Counted from the stretch's first letter, positions 24,257-32,927 are shown. The stretch: DNA of 64,000 nucleotides from Cryobacterium arcticum (GCF_001679725.1 NZ_CP016282.1:1426001-1490000); one strand, 5' to 3'. Made by a program: numbers and translations. Notes: generated by a model not told the origin, from the sequence alone.

Positions 24257-25543
24257 TCATGACGGGTCCTTCTTCATTGAGGGGGTCTGGAAAGCTGGCG
24301 AGCCATCGGTGGCTGGCCCGGTCGTTGCGGTCAACCGGCTCTCGTCGGCAGCGCTGCGCTCGACGGCGTCCAGCACCTGCTGCACCTGCACGGCCTCGGC
24401 GAAGGTTGGCGACGGCTGGGTTCCCGCGGCTATCGCGGTGATGAGATCGACAACCTGGTGGGTGAACACGTGCTCGTAGCCGAGGCCGTGCCCGGTCGGC
24501 CACCAGGCGCCGGTGTAGGGATGGGACGGCTCGGTGACCTGGATGCGCCGGAATCCCTGAGCATCCTCGGGGTCGGTGCCGTCGTGGAACTCCAGCTCGT
24601 TCATGCGCTCGAAGTCGAAGGCCACGGAGCCGCGCTCGCCGTTGATCTCGATCCGGTTGGCGTTGCGGCGGCCGAGCGCCATCCGGGTGGACTCGAAAAC
24701 GCCCAGGGCCCCGCCGCTGAACGTCGCGGTGAAGGCGGCTGCGTCGTCGACCGTGACCGGGCCGCGTTCCGCTCCGTCCTCGGCGCGACCGCCGAGCCCG
24801 GCCTGATGAGCCAGAACCGGACGATCGGTGACGAAAGTGCGGAGCATGGCCGAGACTCCATCGATGCTCTGCCCGGTCAACCACTGGGCGGTGTCGATAC
24901 TGTGTGCGCCGATGTCGCCCAGGGCACCCGAACCGGCCTTCTCCTTGTCGAGCCGCCAGGTGAGTGGCGCCTCGGAGGAGCTGAGCCAGTCCTGGAGGTA
25001 CTGAGCGCGCACATGCCGGATCTGCCCGAGCCGCCCCTCCTCGATGAACCGTTTGGCCAGAGCGAGGGCTGGCGTGCGGCGGTAGCTGAAGCCACACATC
25101 GCGAAGACGCCCGATTCGGCCGCGATGACGGCCGCATCAGCCATCTCGATGGCCTCGGGCACCGAGCGTGCCAGCGGCTTCTCGCAGAGGACGTGTTTTC
25201 CGGCGCGCAGGGCCGCGATCGCGATCTCGGCGTGCTGGTCGCCCGGTGTGCAGATGTCGACGAGGTCGATGTCATCGCGGGCGATCACCTCCCGCCAGTC
25301 GATCGACCATTCCTCGGCCCCGAGGTTCTCCGCGGCCGCCCGGGCGCGACCCTCGTCGCGACCGACGACCACCGCGAGTACAGGCTGGAGCGGGAGAGGG
25401 AAGAAGTGCGGCGCGGTTCGCCAGGCCTGGGCGTGGGCGCGGCCCATGAAGGCGTGACCGATCATCGCCACGCGCAGACGAGGAGCTGCGGGCGGGCTCG
25501 TCTGCTGCTGCGGGGGAGTCGTGGGGACTGAGTCGTGGGCCAT
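24257..25543 (-). CDS. Gfo/Idh/MocA-family oxidoreductase
   Basis: A 428-residue NAD(P)-dependent sugar oxidoreductase. After a proline/glutamine-rich leader comes RVAMIGHAFMGRAHAQAWRT (dinucleotide fold), then DDIDLVDICTPGDQHAEIAI and the catalytic-lysine motif GKHVLCEKPLARSVPEA. HSIDTAQWL and HPYTGAW follow in the substrate domain. The start at 25543 lies one base after the stop of the preceding Gfo/Idh gene, so it is the third gene of the ThuA/Gfo/Gfo operon. Such pairs oxidise and reduce sugars such as inositols, trehalose derivatives or 3-keto sugars. Confidence 0.9.
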   Translation of the reverse strand: MAHDSVPTTPPQQQTSPPAAPRLRVAMIGHAFMGRAHAQAWRTAPHFFPLPLQPVLAVVVGRDEGRARAAAENLGAEEWSIDWREVIARDDIDLVDICTPGDQHAEIAIAALRAGKHVLCEKPLARSVPEAIEMADAAVIAAESGVFAMCGFSYRRTPALALAKRFIEEGRLGQIRHVRAQYLQDWLSSSEAPLTWRLDKEKAGSGALGDIGAHSIDTAQWLTGQSIDGVSAMLRTFVTDRPVLAHQAGLGGRAEDGAERGPVTVDDAAAFTATFSGGALGVFESTRMALGRRNANRIEINGERGSVAFDFERMNELEFHDGTDPEDAQGFRRIQVTEPSHPYTGAWWPTGHGLGYEHVFTHQVVDLITAIAAGTQPSPTFAEAVQVQQVLDAVERSAADESRLTATTGPATDGSPAFQTPSMKKDPS

Positions 25544-25544
25544 T

Positions 25545-26669
25545 TCAGGCACCGCTTCCAGCGGTGACGGCCGTCGGTCGGGCCCCGGTTGTGGTCTGCA
25601 ACGGCACGATCTCGGGCCGATCCGCGGTGCTGTCGATCGGGATGACCGCTTTCTCCTGGCTGGAGCGCAGGATGGCGTCCATGATCTCAAGCACGTGCAG
25701 CGCGAGTCGACCGGATGCGCGGTGGGGGCGGTTCTCCGTGATGGCGTCTGCCATGTCGGCCAAGCCGACTCCGCGGCCGGTGTCGATGTAGCCTGCGGAG
25801 TCGGGAACCGGCTCCCAGTCCCCATCACGGACGGCGGCCTCGACCGCATCCGAGAACATGTTCGGGTCGGGAACGGTGATGGTGCCCTCGGTGCCGTAGA
25901 CCTCGAACTTGGATGCGCGGCTCTTCCACACCTCGAAGCTCACCGTGACCGTCGAGGTGACTCCGTTGGCGTGTTCGAGCAGAGCGCTGACATGGGTGTC
26001 GATCGACACCGGCAGGGGCGTGCCGGCGCGGGGGCCGGTTTCGATCGTGCGGGCCCGGGAGGAACGTGTGGCGATGCCCGTCACCCGGCTGACCGATCCG
26101 AAGAAATGGATCAACGCAGTGAGGTAATAGGGGCCCATGTCCAGCAGTGGGCCGCCACCGGGCTGATAGTAGAAGTCAGGCGCTGGATGCCAACGCTCGT
26201 GCCCGGGAGCGGTCCACTGCACCTGCGCGGCGATAGGTTCGCCGATGACGCCCGAGTCGAGGGTCTGCCTGGCCGTCTGGATGCCGGTACCCAGAACCGT
26301 GTCCGGGGCGCTGCCCAAGCGGAGGCCGAGCTCCTCGGCGAGTTCCACCATGGGCAGAGCCTCCGCGGGAGTGAGACCCAACGGCTTCTCGGCGAAGACG
26401 TGTTTGCCGCCGCGTAGCGCCCGGGTGCCGATCTCGACGTGCGCCGCGGGGATCGTCAGGTTGAGCACCGCGTCGACCTCGGGGTCGCTGAGCAGCTCGT
26501 CGACAGTGAGTGCGCGCACTCCGTACTCCTCGGCGACCTCCCGGGCGCGCTGCTGATTGAGATCGGCCACGGCGACGAGCCGCAGGCCGGGGAATGTCGG
26601 AAAGTTCGCGAGGTACTGCTCACTGATCTTGCCGACTCCGACGATGCCAACGTTCAGCGGGACGCCCAC
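25545..26669 (-). CDS. Gfo/Idh/MocA-family oxidoreductase
   Basis: A 374-residue paralogue of the next gene. NVGIVGVGKISEQYLANFPT is the nucleotide-binding start, GKHVFAEKPLGLTPAEALPM carries the catalytic lysine, and GGGPLLDMGPYYLTALIHFF contains the conserved substrate-side GP-Y. GTG 26669 overlaps the end of the ThuA gene by 16 bases; no better ATG exists before the Rossmann motif. It lies between ThuA and the second dehydrogenase in a LacI-controlled operon. The exact sugar is unknown. Confidence 0.9.
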   Translation of the reverse strand: MGVPLNVGIVGVGKISEQYLANFPTFPGLRLVAVADLNQQRAREVAEEYGVRALTVDELLSDPEVDAVLNLTIPAAHVEIGTRALRGGKHVFAEKPLGLTPAEALPMVELAEELGLRLGSAPDTVLGTGIQTARQTLDSGVIGEPIAAQVQWTAPGHERWHPAPDFYYQPGGGPLLDMGPYYLTALIHFFGSVSRVTGIATRSSRARTIETGPRAGTPLPVSIDTHVSALLEHANGVTSTVTVSFEVWKSRASKFEVYGTEGTITVPDPNMFSDAVEAAVRDGDWEPVPDSAGYIDTGRGVGLADMADAITENRPHRASGRLALHVLEIMDAILRSSQEKAVIPIDSTADRPEIVPLQTTTGARPTAVTAGSGA

Positions 26670-27373
26670 AGCAGCCCCCGTTCGATGATGGTCTTCACGT
26701 TGGTGTCCTGGAGGATCTCGACGCGGTGACCCGGGGTCGAGACGAAGATGCGCCCCGAGCCCCACTGGCGGGTCCAGATCGCGGGAGAGGTCACCGGTCG
26801 GGTCCACGGATCCCAGGGACGCACCGCTTGAGTGGTCGTGGCCAGTACGTCGTTGTAGTCGTCGTGCAGCACCCAATACTGCTCGGTGACGAGTTCGAAG
26901 TCGGTGATGCCCTGGGTGATGGGATGATCTGCCGCGGCTGCGGTCATCTCGATGAAGTGGGGCACATAGTTGTCCGACTGCTCGCCCGAACGCTCGTCGG
27001 GGTGCCGGCCGGGGTGCGCGGCGAACTGGCCGCCGATGAGCTGGAGATAGTCGGAGTTGTTTCGGTAGGAGTCGGCGATGCCTCCGTGCCAGCCGGCCAG
27101 GCCGGTGCCGTTTTCGATGGCAGCCCGAAGACCCAGGAACTCCGGTCCCTCGATGCTGGTCATGGTGTTCGCCTGCACGATCAGGTCCACCGTTCGCAGG
27201 TATTCTTCGTCGGCGTAGACGGCAGTGGACCCCTCCACACGTACCTCGAAGCCGTTCTTCTCGAGGAAGGGAATGAAGAGCTCGGTCGCCTCAACCGGCT
27301 GGTGCCCGTCCCACCCCCCTCGGACGACAAGTGCTTGTTTCAACTGGGCAGCGGGCGGCGTACTGGTCATCAT
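26654..27373 (-). CDS. ThuA domain protein (trehalose-utilisation type)
   Basis: A 239-residue ThuA-like protein with a class-I glutamine-amidotransferase-like fold. Readable features are ALVVRGGWDGHQPVEATELF at the N-terminus, GLAGWHGGIADSYRNNSDYL near the middle, and HPITQGITDF then GSGRIFVSTPGH near the end. ThuA and ThuB of rhizobia take part in converting trehalose and related disaccharides to 3-keto forms, with a Gfo/Idh partner, which matches the next two genes. CCAAGGACA precedes ATG 27373. It is the first gene of the operon, divergent from LacI. Confidence 0.9.
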   Translation of the reverse strand: MMTSTPPAAQLKQALVVRGGWDGHQPVEATELFIPFLEKNGFEVRVEGSTAVYADEEYLRTVDLIVQANTMTSIEGPEFLGLRAAIENGTGLAGWHGGIADSYRNNSDYLQLIGGQFAAHPGRHPDERSGEQSDNYVPHFIEMTAAAADHPITQGITDFELVTEQYWVLHDDYNDVLATTTQAVRPWDPWTRPVTSPAIWTRQWGSGRIFVSTPGHRVEILQDTNVKTIIERGLLWASR

Positions 27374-27423
27374 TGTCCTTGGTGTACTGGGTGGATTGTG
27401 CGCGCATTTCAACATCGGCGCAA

Positions 27424-27443
27424 AAAGACTTGCGCAAGTTTTT
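27424..27443. promoter_or_regulatory. LacI-type operator O1 (ACTTGCGCAAGT core)
   Basis: The 12-bp perfect palindrome ACTTGCGCAAGT, with AAA/TTT flanks that extend the symmetry apart from one mismatch, lies 50 bp before the ThuA start. The central CG and TTGCGCAA core are typical of LacI-family sites. A second copy of TTGCGCAA lies 96 bp away. Confidence 0.7.
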
Positions 27444-27524
27444 GTGTAGCAGAGAATTCGGAGCCAGCCTACAGCGGGCAATCGCAGCGAATCAAGAGTG
27501 ATTTGACATTGGTTGGATCATTAT

Positions 27525-27534
27525 GTTGCGCAAC
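27525..27534. promoter_or_regulatory. LacI-type operator O2 (GTTGCGCAAC)
   Basis: This 10-bp palindrome shares TTGCGCAA with the operator at 27424-27443, 96 bp centre to centre, about nine helical turns. It covers the -35 side of the LacI gene's own leaderless promoter, whose probable -10 is TAGGAT at 27545, so it fits autorepression. Together the two sites could allow looping. Confidence 0.65.
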
Positions 27535-27556
27535 TTGGGGCGGCTAGGATGGTGGC

Positions 27557-28615
27557 ATGACCACACCGGATCCGACAGTCAAGCCCACGATGGCTCGGAT
27601 CGCCGAGCGCGCGCGAACGAGTGTTCCCACCGTTTCCAAAGTGCTCAGTGGGGGTACCGACGTCTCGGACGCAACGCGGGTGCGAGTGATGCAGGCCGCC
27701 CACGATCTGGGGTACCGCCGGCGGCCCCGGCTGGGGCAGGTCGCCGAGGATCCCCACGGCGCCCGCATCGTCGATGTCGTCGTGGGGCACCTCGGGGGCA
27801 GCTGGATCGGCCCGGTACTTGGCGGTGTCGAGGACGAGGCCGATCGGGCCGGTGTCGACCTGGTCCTGACCCGTGCACGGCCGGACGGCGGTTGGGTGGG
27901 CAAACTGCTCCGCCGTCCGTCCCTCGGTGTGATCCTGGTTCTGGTCGATGCGTCCGCGCCACAACTCCACCTGTTGACGAGCGCCGGGATGCCCGTGGTC
28001 GTCGTCGATCCCCGCAGTCCGACGCCGGCAGACGTGGCCAGCGTGGGTGCCACGAACTGGGACGGCGGGCGGATGGCCGCCGAGTACCTGCTCGGTCTCG
28101 GCCACACCCGACTCGGCGTCGTCGCGGGCACCAGGTCGCATCTCTACAACCGCGCCAGGATCGACGGCTTCACGAGTGCCCTCCGCACCGCCGGCGTCGA
28201 GATGGCGCCCGACCACCTCGTGTACTGCGATTGGGACCGGCTGGGCGCGCGGTCTGCCGCGGGCGTCATGCTGGCCGACGTGACCCGACGGCCCACGGCG
28301 GTGTTCGCCTGCTCCGACATGATGGCTCTCGGCGTCTACGACGCGGCCGATGACACGGGGTTGCGTGTGCCGGATGATCTCAGCGTCATCGGCTTCGACG
28401 ATGTGCAGGAGTCCGCGTGGGCGACCCCGCCGATGACGACGGTCCAACAACCAATCACCGACATGGGCGCCGCTGCTTTCCGGATGCTGCAGCAGGCGTC
28501 ACCCCCGGCGAACCCGTCGTCGTCCGACTGGACGGCGTCGAGGATCGAGCTTGAGACGCGCCTGATCCGGCGTCATTCCGTGGCCCGCATCCCGTCATCC
28601 GGTGTGCCCGGCTAG
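27557..28615 (+). CDS. LacI-family transcriptional regulator of the ThuA/Gfo-Idh operon
   Basis: A 352-residue LacI repressor. The HTH and hinge lie in TMARIAERARTSVPTVSKVL and VMQAAHDLGYRRRPR, and the effector domain has AVFACSDMMALGVYDAAD and DLSVIGFDDVQESAW. It is divergent from the ThuA operon with two matching TTGCGCAA palindromes between them, so it very probably represses both itself and the operon until a sugar binds. TAGGAT ends exactly six bases before the ATG, indicating leaderless translation. Confidence 0.92.
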   Translation: MTTPDPTVKPTMARIAERARTSVPTVSKVLSGGTDVSDATRVRVMQAAHDLGYRRRPRLGQVAEDPHGARIVDVVVGHLGGSWIGPVLGGVEDEADRAGVDLVLTRARPDGGWVGKLLRRPSLGVILVLVDASAPQLHLLTSAGMPVVVVDPRSPTPADVASVGATNWDGGRMAAEYLLGLGHTRLGVVAGTRSHLYNRARIDGFTSALRTAGVEMAPDHLVYCDWDRLGARSAAGVMLADVTRRPTAVFACSDMMALGVYDAADDTGLRVPDDLSVIGFDDVQESAWATPPMTTVQQPITDMGAAAFRMLQQASPPANPSSSDWTASRIELETRLIRRHSVARIPSSGVPG

Positions 28616-28758
28616 TTTTCTGCGGCGAATTCGTGCAGTTTGGCGAACCTGTCCTCGATCAGCCAGCGTGTGTCGAGAGCATCGCAGGCCCGGATGAAAC
28701 CATCTGTGCGCCCCGGTTCGCCCGCTGTGCCGATCAACAACTTCCCTGAGAACCGGGG
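28612..28758 (-). pseudogene. Unrecognised C-terminal coding remnant
   Basis: The minus strand reads KLLIGTAGEPGRTDGFIRAC followed by DALDTRWLIEDRFAKLHEFA and a TAG that overlaps the LacI stop codon. Composition and codon usage look like coding sequence, but the frame has no plausible start before the phosphatase promoter and I do not recognise the family. It is best read as the tail of a gene lost when the phosphatase gene came to lie here, or possibly as chance. Confidence 0.3.
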
Positions 28759-28778
28759 CGCGATACTACTGTTGCCGT

Positions 28779-29435
28779 ATGCTCACAAACGATCCGTTGC
28801 CCAACCGCCCCGCTCCGGATAATCCGTCCGGCAAGCTGATTCTCGTGCGCCACGGGGAGACTGAGTGGTCGAAGAGTGGCAAACACACCGGGCTCACGGA
28901 CGTTCCGCTGACTGCCAGGGGAGAGGACCTTGCCCGCGGCGCCGGCTCGTTGGTGGACGGTTACAGTTTCTCGCTCGTGCTGACCTCGCCGCTGCAGCGT
29001 GCCCGACGCACGGCTGAACTCGCCGGCTTGAAAGCCGAGGTTGATCCGCTTCTCGTGGAATGGGACTACGGCGGATACGAGGGGCGCACAACGCGCGAGA
29101 TCCGCCGCGAGCTCGGCTACAACTGGAGCGCCTTCACCCACGGCGTGATTCGTGGAGAGACCCCCGGTGAGACGGTCGAGGAAGTCGCCGGCCGCGCCTC
29201 GAGGGTGCTCACGCGGGTGCTGCCTGCGATGGAGACGGGAGATGTCGCCCTGGTCGCGCACGGCCATTTCCTGCGTATCCTGACGGCCGTTTACCTGAGA
29301 ATGGCCCCTCGTTTCGGCGCCCAAATCACCCTGGATGCCGGATCGGTTTCCGTCCTCAGCTTCTACCGCGAGCAGCCTGCGATCTTGTCGTGGAACTACG
29401 GAGCCGAACTGCCCATGGTGCCGTCGGAGTCCTGA
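28779..29435 (+). CDS. Histidine phosphatase (phosphoglycerate-mutase-like) family protein
   Basis: A 218-residue acid/mutase-type phosphatase. The catalytic His25 is in LILVRHGETEWSKSGKHTGL, the second arginine in LTSPLQRARRTAELAG, and the second His in VALVAHGHFLRILTAVYL. Without further residues it cannot be assigned to sugar-phosphate or nucleotide substrates. Acid-phosphatase-type members with the TEWSKSGKHTG signature are common in actinobacteria. It is monocistronic. Confidence 0.9.
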   Translation: MLTNDPLPNRPAPDNPSGKLILVRHGETEWSKSGKHTGLTDVPLTARGEDLARGAGSLVDGYSFSLVLTSPLQRARRTAELAGLKAEVDPLLVEWDYGGYEGRTTREIRRELGYNWSAFTHGVIRGETPGETVEEVAGRASRVLTRVLPAMETGDVALVAHGHFLRILTAVYLRMAPRFGAQITLDAGSVSVLSFYREQPAILSWNYGAELPMVPSES

Positions 29436-29502
29436 GGCCTCCCGGGGTCGAGAGACGAGGGGCACACGTGGCGGAATTCGCAAATGCCTCTGGAGGTGCA
29501 TA

Positions 29503-29553
29503 GTGCGAGCTTGGCTGATCACCGGACTGATGACGGTATCAACGCAGCCCTAG
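29503..29553 (+). pseudogene. Short-chain dehydrogenase head remnant
   Basis: A well-placed GGAGGTGCATA precedes a GTG that starts RAWLITG, the usual opening of SDR proteins. The next residues, LMTVSTQP and a stop, do not continue the GASSGIG motif. Only eight residues support the call, so it is tentative. It fits the pattern of gene heads cut off by deletions elsewhere in this window. Confidence 0.35.
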
Positions 29554-29567
29554 AAGCTGGGCCACGT

Positions 29568-30353
29568 TCACGGCTCCCGCCGGGCCGTGCGCCACAGCCC
29601 GAATGCGAGCGGCACCGCGAGCCAGACCACGAGGGAGACGGTCAGGCGAGGCCAATCATCCGCGGTCATCGCGCCCATCATCAGCACGTTGAGGGTCTGG
29701 TTCACGTCGAGCCATTCTGCCGGGCCGCGCAGCGATTCGATCGTGAGGGTCAGCACCGTCCACACGGTCGGCAGCGCGAGATAGGCCACGATCGCCACGG
29801 GCGTGCTCAGGAACGCGAGCCCGAACGCGACGCCCTGCCACACGAGCAACACCAGCGCGAGCCCGCTGCCGGCGACGATGCCCCAGTCGAGCGCCCAGGA
29901 CCCGTCGCCGCCCTGCCACACAATGCCCACCAGGTTGAGCACGGCCCTGACGGCAAAGGCCACCGCCATCACGATGAGGCCCAGCGCACCCGCCGAGGCG
30001 AGCTTCGCCAGGTTCACCCGGGTGCGCCGGGGTTCCAGGGTGAACGTCGTCAGCGCCGTGCGGGCCGACCACTCGCTCGTGGCGGCCATCACGCCGATCA
30101 GCGGCAGCAGCAGCAACTGTCCGAGCGACGCCGACTGGCTGAGCGACGTCCAGGTGAGGGCTGCCGCATCCGCGGTGAACAGGGTGAGCGCGATGAACCC
30201 GCAATTCACCAGGGCGATCGCCACGAGAAGCCACACGCCGGCCCGGGTGTCGAGCTGTTTGCGCAACTCGACCGCGCAGAGCCGCAGAAAGGGGATGCCG
30301 CCGGTGGCGGGGCGGAGGCCGGTCGGCTGCGGCCGGGAGGCGCTTGACCTCAT
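29568..30353 (-). pseudogene. ABC-2 type permease, 5' end altered by deletion
   Basis: The readable protein (about 250 residues) is an ABC-2-like permease: LRLCAVELRKQLDTRAGVWL at the N-terminus, then six hydrophobic spans and the loop VMAATSEWSARTALTTFTLE typical of the family. Its natural start is missing. The frame runs on into sequence that, on the other strand, codes for a response regulator, and the first ATG available is at 30353 inside that gene. The cognate ATPase gene, normally just upstream, is absent. It may still be made with a foreign N-terminus, but a working transporter is unlikely unless an ATPase acts from elsewhere. Confidence 0.75.
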
Positions 30354-30879
30354 CGCCCGGGAGGGCCCGCATGTCGTGCTGATGGACATCCGGATGCCGC
30401 GCCTGGACGGACTCGAGACCACCCGATCGCTGACCGCGCGCGGCGACCGGGCCCGGGTGATCGTCCTGACGACCTTCGACACCGACGAGCTGGTGCTCAC
30501 CGCCCTGCGGCACGGCGCCGTCGGGTTTCTGTTGAAGGACACCCCGCCGTCCGACATCGTCGACGCGGTGCGCCGGGTCGCCGCCGGGGAGCCGACCCTA
30601 TCGCCGAGCGTGACGGCGCAACTGATCGCGACCGTGACCAGCGGCAGCGACGGACGGCGGCAGCGCGCGAGCCTGTTGCTGGGTCGGCTGACCGAGCGGG
30701 AACGCGAGGTGGCCGTGTCGGTCGGGCACGGCCTGTCCAACGCGGAGATTGCGGCGCAACTGTTCATGGGCGTGGCGACGGTCAAGACGCACGTCGGCCA
30801 TGTGTTCGCCAAACTCGAGGTGACGAATCGGGTGCAGGTCGCCCGCACCGTGCACGATGCGGGGTTGATGGGGGAGTAG
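30295..30879 (+). pseudogene. NarL/LuxR-type response regulator lacking its N-terminus
   Basis: From about 30325 the plus strand codes for the rest of a NarL-type regulator: GREALDLIAREGPHVVLMDI with the phosphoacceptor Asp in VLMDIRMP, LTTFDTDELVLTALRHGAVG, and the HTH LTEREREVAVSVGHGLSNAE then KTHVGHVFAKLEV. About 45 residues are missing, including the first strand and the acidic pair that binds magnesium. The available ATG (30295) lies in former permease DNA and adds MPPVAGRRPV. No sensor kinase is present. The receiver should not be phosphorylated normally, although the DNA-binding half looks intact. Confidence 0.8.
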
Positions 30880-30915
30880 TCCCGACGGCGGGCTGGTCAG
30901 GCTCGGCAGTTCACG

Positions 30916-32139
30916 TCAGCCGCGACCGGCCCAGGGGTCGTAGTCGACCTCGAGGGGGCCCTGGTCGGGCCGGAGCTCCTCGGGGACGTGCTGCAGGTTG
31001 ATGCGCACCCGGTACCAGAGCGAGCTCGTGCCGCGCATCGCGTCTACCAGCACGTCTGCGGGTTCGAGGCACTGGACGACCTCCGGATGCCGGGCCCGCC
31101 AGGCTTCGAGACCGGCAATGGCCTCCTCCTTGGTCTTCGCCCGGGCGAGCTCGATCAGCGGCATGCTTGAGCGGCGGCGACCGGACCCATCGGATGCGGC
31201 CGGCGCCTTCTCGGCGGGCCCGAGCCGCGAGGCGAGAGCAAGCAGCGCATCGAGGCTGCCGGCGGCGTCGTCGATGCCGGCTGCTACATCGCCCCGGTCG
31301 TTGAAGCGCTGCAGCACGGTGGCCACCGTGAATTCCTCGGGGCGGCGGGTACGCACCTCATCCCAGCCGAGCGGTGTCGACACGCGCGCGTCGGGCAGGG
31401 CGCGCACCGAGTAGGCGGACGCGACGGTGCGGTCCTTGGCGTTCTGGTTGAAGTCGACGAACACGCTCTCGCCGCGTTCCTCCTTCCACCAGTGCGCCGT
31501 CGCCAGCCCTGGGGCCCGATTCTGCACCTCGCGAGCGAGGGCCTCGGCGGCGAGCCGCACCGCACGGTAGTCCCAGCGGGGTTCGATCCGCACGTTGACG
31601 TGCAGGCCGCGGGAACCGCTGGTCTTCGGCCAGCCGATCAGGCCGTGGCCGGCGAGCACGTCACGCACGACGAACGCGACGTCGACGATCTGCGCCCAGT
31701 CCACCCCGGGCATCGGGTCGAGGTCCACGCGCAGTTCGTCGGGGTGATCGAGGTCCCACGCCCGCACTGGGTGCGGGTTGAGGTCGATGCAGCCGAGGTT
31801 GATCACCCAGGCGAGCGCGGCGGCGTCCGTCACCACGACCTCCTCCGCCGAGGTGCCGGAGGCGTAGTGCAGGGTGGCGGTTTCGATCCACTCCGGCCGT
31901 GACTCGGGCGCCCGTTTCTGGAAGAACGCCTCCCGAGCGATGCCCTTCACGAAGCGTTTGAGCACCATGGGCCGATCGATCGCGCCGCGCAGCGCGCCGT
32001 CGGCCACCGCGAGGTAGTAATCCACCAGATCGAGCTTGGTGAGCCCGGGCTCGGGGAAGACGACCTTGCCTGGATGGCTGACCCGCACCTCCCGCCCGTT
32101 GATCTCGAGGGTGGTCGAGTCGTTCCTGGCCGCGTTCAT
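30916..32139 (-). CDS. LigD-type polymerase (PolDom/primase-polymerase) domain protein
   Basis: A 407-residue stand-alone polymerase domain of the bacterial non-homologous end-joining LigD type. The conserved start is SHPGKVVFPEPGLTKLDLVD, the metal-binding Asp139/Asp141 lie in RVDLDPMPGVDW, and SGSRGLHVNVRI holds the catalytic histidine. No ligase or nuclease domain and no Ku gene are in the window. Mycobacterial relatives (PolD1/PolD2 type) act as primase-polymerases in repair. TAGCAT lies seven bases before the ATG, which suggests a leaderless transcript. Confidence 0.9.
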   Translation of the reverse strand: MNAARNDSTTLEINGREVRVSHPGKVVFPEPGLTKLDLVDYYLAVADGALRGAIDRPMVLKRFVKGIAREAFFQKRAPESRPEWIETATLHYASGTSAEEVVVTDAAALAWVINLGCIDLNPHPVRAWDLDHPDELRVDLDPMPGVDWAQIVDVAFVVRDVLAGHGLIGWPKTSGSRGLHVNVRIEPRWDYRAVRLAAEALAREVQNRAPGLATAHWWKEERGESVFVDFNQNAKDRTVASAYSVRALPDARVSTPLGWDEVRTRRPEEFTVATVLQRFNDRGDVAAGIDDAAGSLDALLALASRLGPAEKAPAASDGSGRRRSSMPLIELARAKTKEEAIAGLEAWRARHPEVVQCLEPADVLVDAMRGTSSLWYRVRINLQHVPEELRPDQGPLEVDYDPWAGRG

Positions 32140-32223
32140 GCGGGGGATGCTACGCGCGGAGCCGGCACCAGGGGAGGGAGCGGCCAATGCGCAGTCCCGC
32201 CGGTCGAGGAATATGATCTCGCC

Positions 32224-32718
32224 ATGGATGCCACGGAGATCGGCAAGACCGACAAGCAGAGGCGAGCCCCCGACAGAACCGCACCGGGCGACGCAGCCTG
32301 GACCCTCCCGGAGGCCATGACCGGCCGGGCAAGCCCCGCGAAAGCGGCGGTCGGCGACAAACCGGTCTTCGCCTACATCGCCAGCCTTCCGCAGCCGCAG
32401 CGCGGCATCGCCGAAGCGGTGGATGCCCTGGCGGCCAAGACGCTGCCCAACCTGCAACGCTCGGTGAAGTGGGGCATGGCGTACTACGGCGTGGGCGACG
32501 GATGGTGCTTCAGCTGCGGCGGATTCGCCGGCCACGTCAAACTCATGTTCATCAACGGCACGGCCCTCGACCCGGTACCGCCGGTGACGCCGATGGGGAT
32601 GGGCACGTCGACGCGTGGCGTGGAACTGGAGTCCGTGGCCGACCTCGACGACGCACTGGTCCGTGCGTGGATGACCCAGGTGACGTCGGTGCCGGGTGTC
32701 GGGGGTAAGAAGCGGTGA
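32224..32718 (+). CDS. DUF1801 domain protein
   Basis: A 164-residue protein with a basic, low-complexity first third and a DUF1801 (YdhG-like) domain: PQPQRGIAEAVDALAAKTLP, then QRSVKWGMAYYGVGDGWCFS and HVKLMFINGTAL. Function is unknown; related proteins are small alpha/beta folds. TATGAT is placed exactly six bases before ATG 32224, so it is probably leaderless and transcribed divergently from the LigD-type polymerase gene 85 bp away. Confidence 0.85.
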   Translation: MDATEIGKTDKQRRAPDRTAPGDAAWTLPEAMTGRASPAKAAVGDKPVFAYIASLPQPQRGIAEAVDALAAKTLPNLQRSVKWGMAYYGVGDGWCFSCGGFAGHVKLMFINGTALDPVPPVTPMGMGTSTRGVELESVADLDDALVRAWMTQVTSVPGVGGKKR

Positions 32719-32927
32719 CGCCGAGTTCCGGCGCCGGCCGTTTTGAGCGTCGCCACCAGGACCACATTCCCACTGCAGAAGAGCCGTCCGTGCCGGAGCT
32801 CGAGGTCGACCAGACCGTCCCGCCGCGGCCGGAAGAGGAAATCGCCGACGTCGGGCGTGCGCAACCCGACCTCGAGGATCACAGCGAGCACCGAGTGAAG
32901 ATATCCCCGGCGCCCCGGGCGAAATAG
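32715..32927 (+). CDS. Small hypothetical protein (low confidence)
   Basis: A GTG overlapping the DUF1801 stop (GTGA) opens a 70-residue, strongly acidic frame (SVPELEVDQTVPPRPEEEIA). The overlap suggests translational coupling, but no family is recognised. The antisense strand is also open over this stretch and reads somewhat like protein, so the real coding strand is uncertain. The remaining 120 bp up to the VOC gene hold only GC-rich imperfect dyads. Confidence 0.3.
   Translation: MTPSSGAGRFERRHQDHIPTAEEPSVPELEVDQTVPPRPEEEIADVGRAQPDLEDHSEHRVKISPAPRAK

Noticed and set aside
27503..27508. TTGACA as the -35 of the LacI gene
   Set aside because: No suitable -10 lies 16-18 bp downstream, whereas TAGGAT six bases before the ATG gives a better leaderless start.
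32484..32891. Minus-strand frame across DUF1801 and the small ORF
   Set aside because: Its second half is antisense to the conserved DUF1801 region and no family is recognised; the first part remains ambiguous and is mentioned with the small plus-strand ORF.
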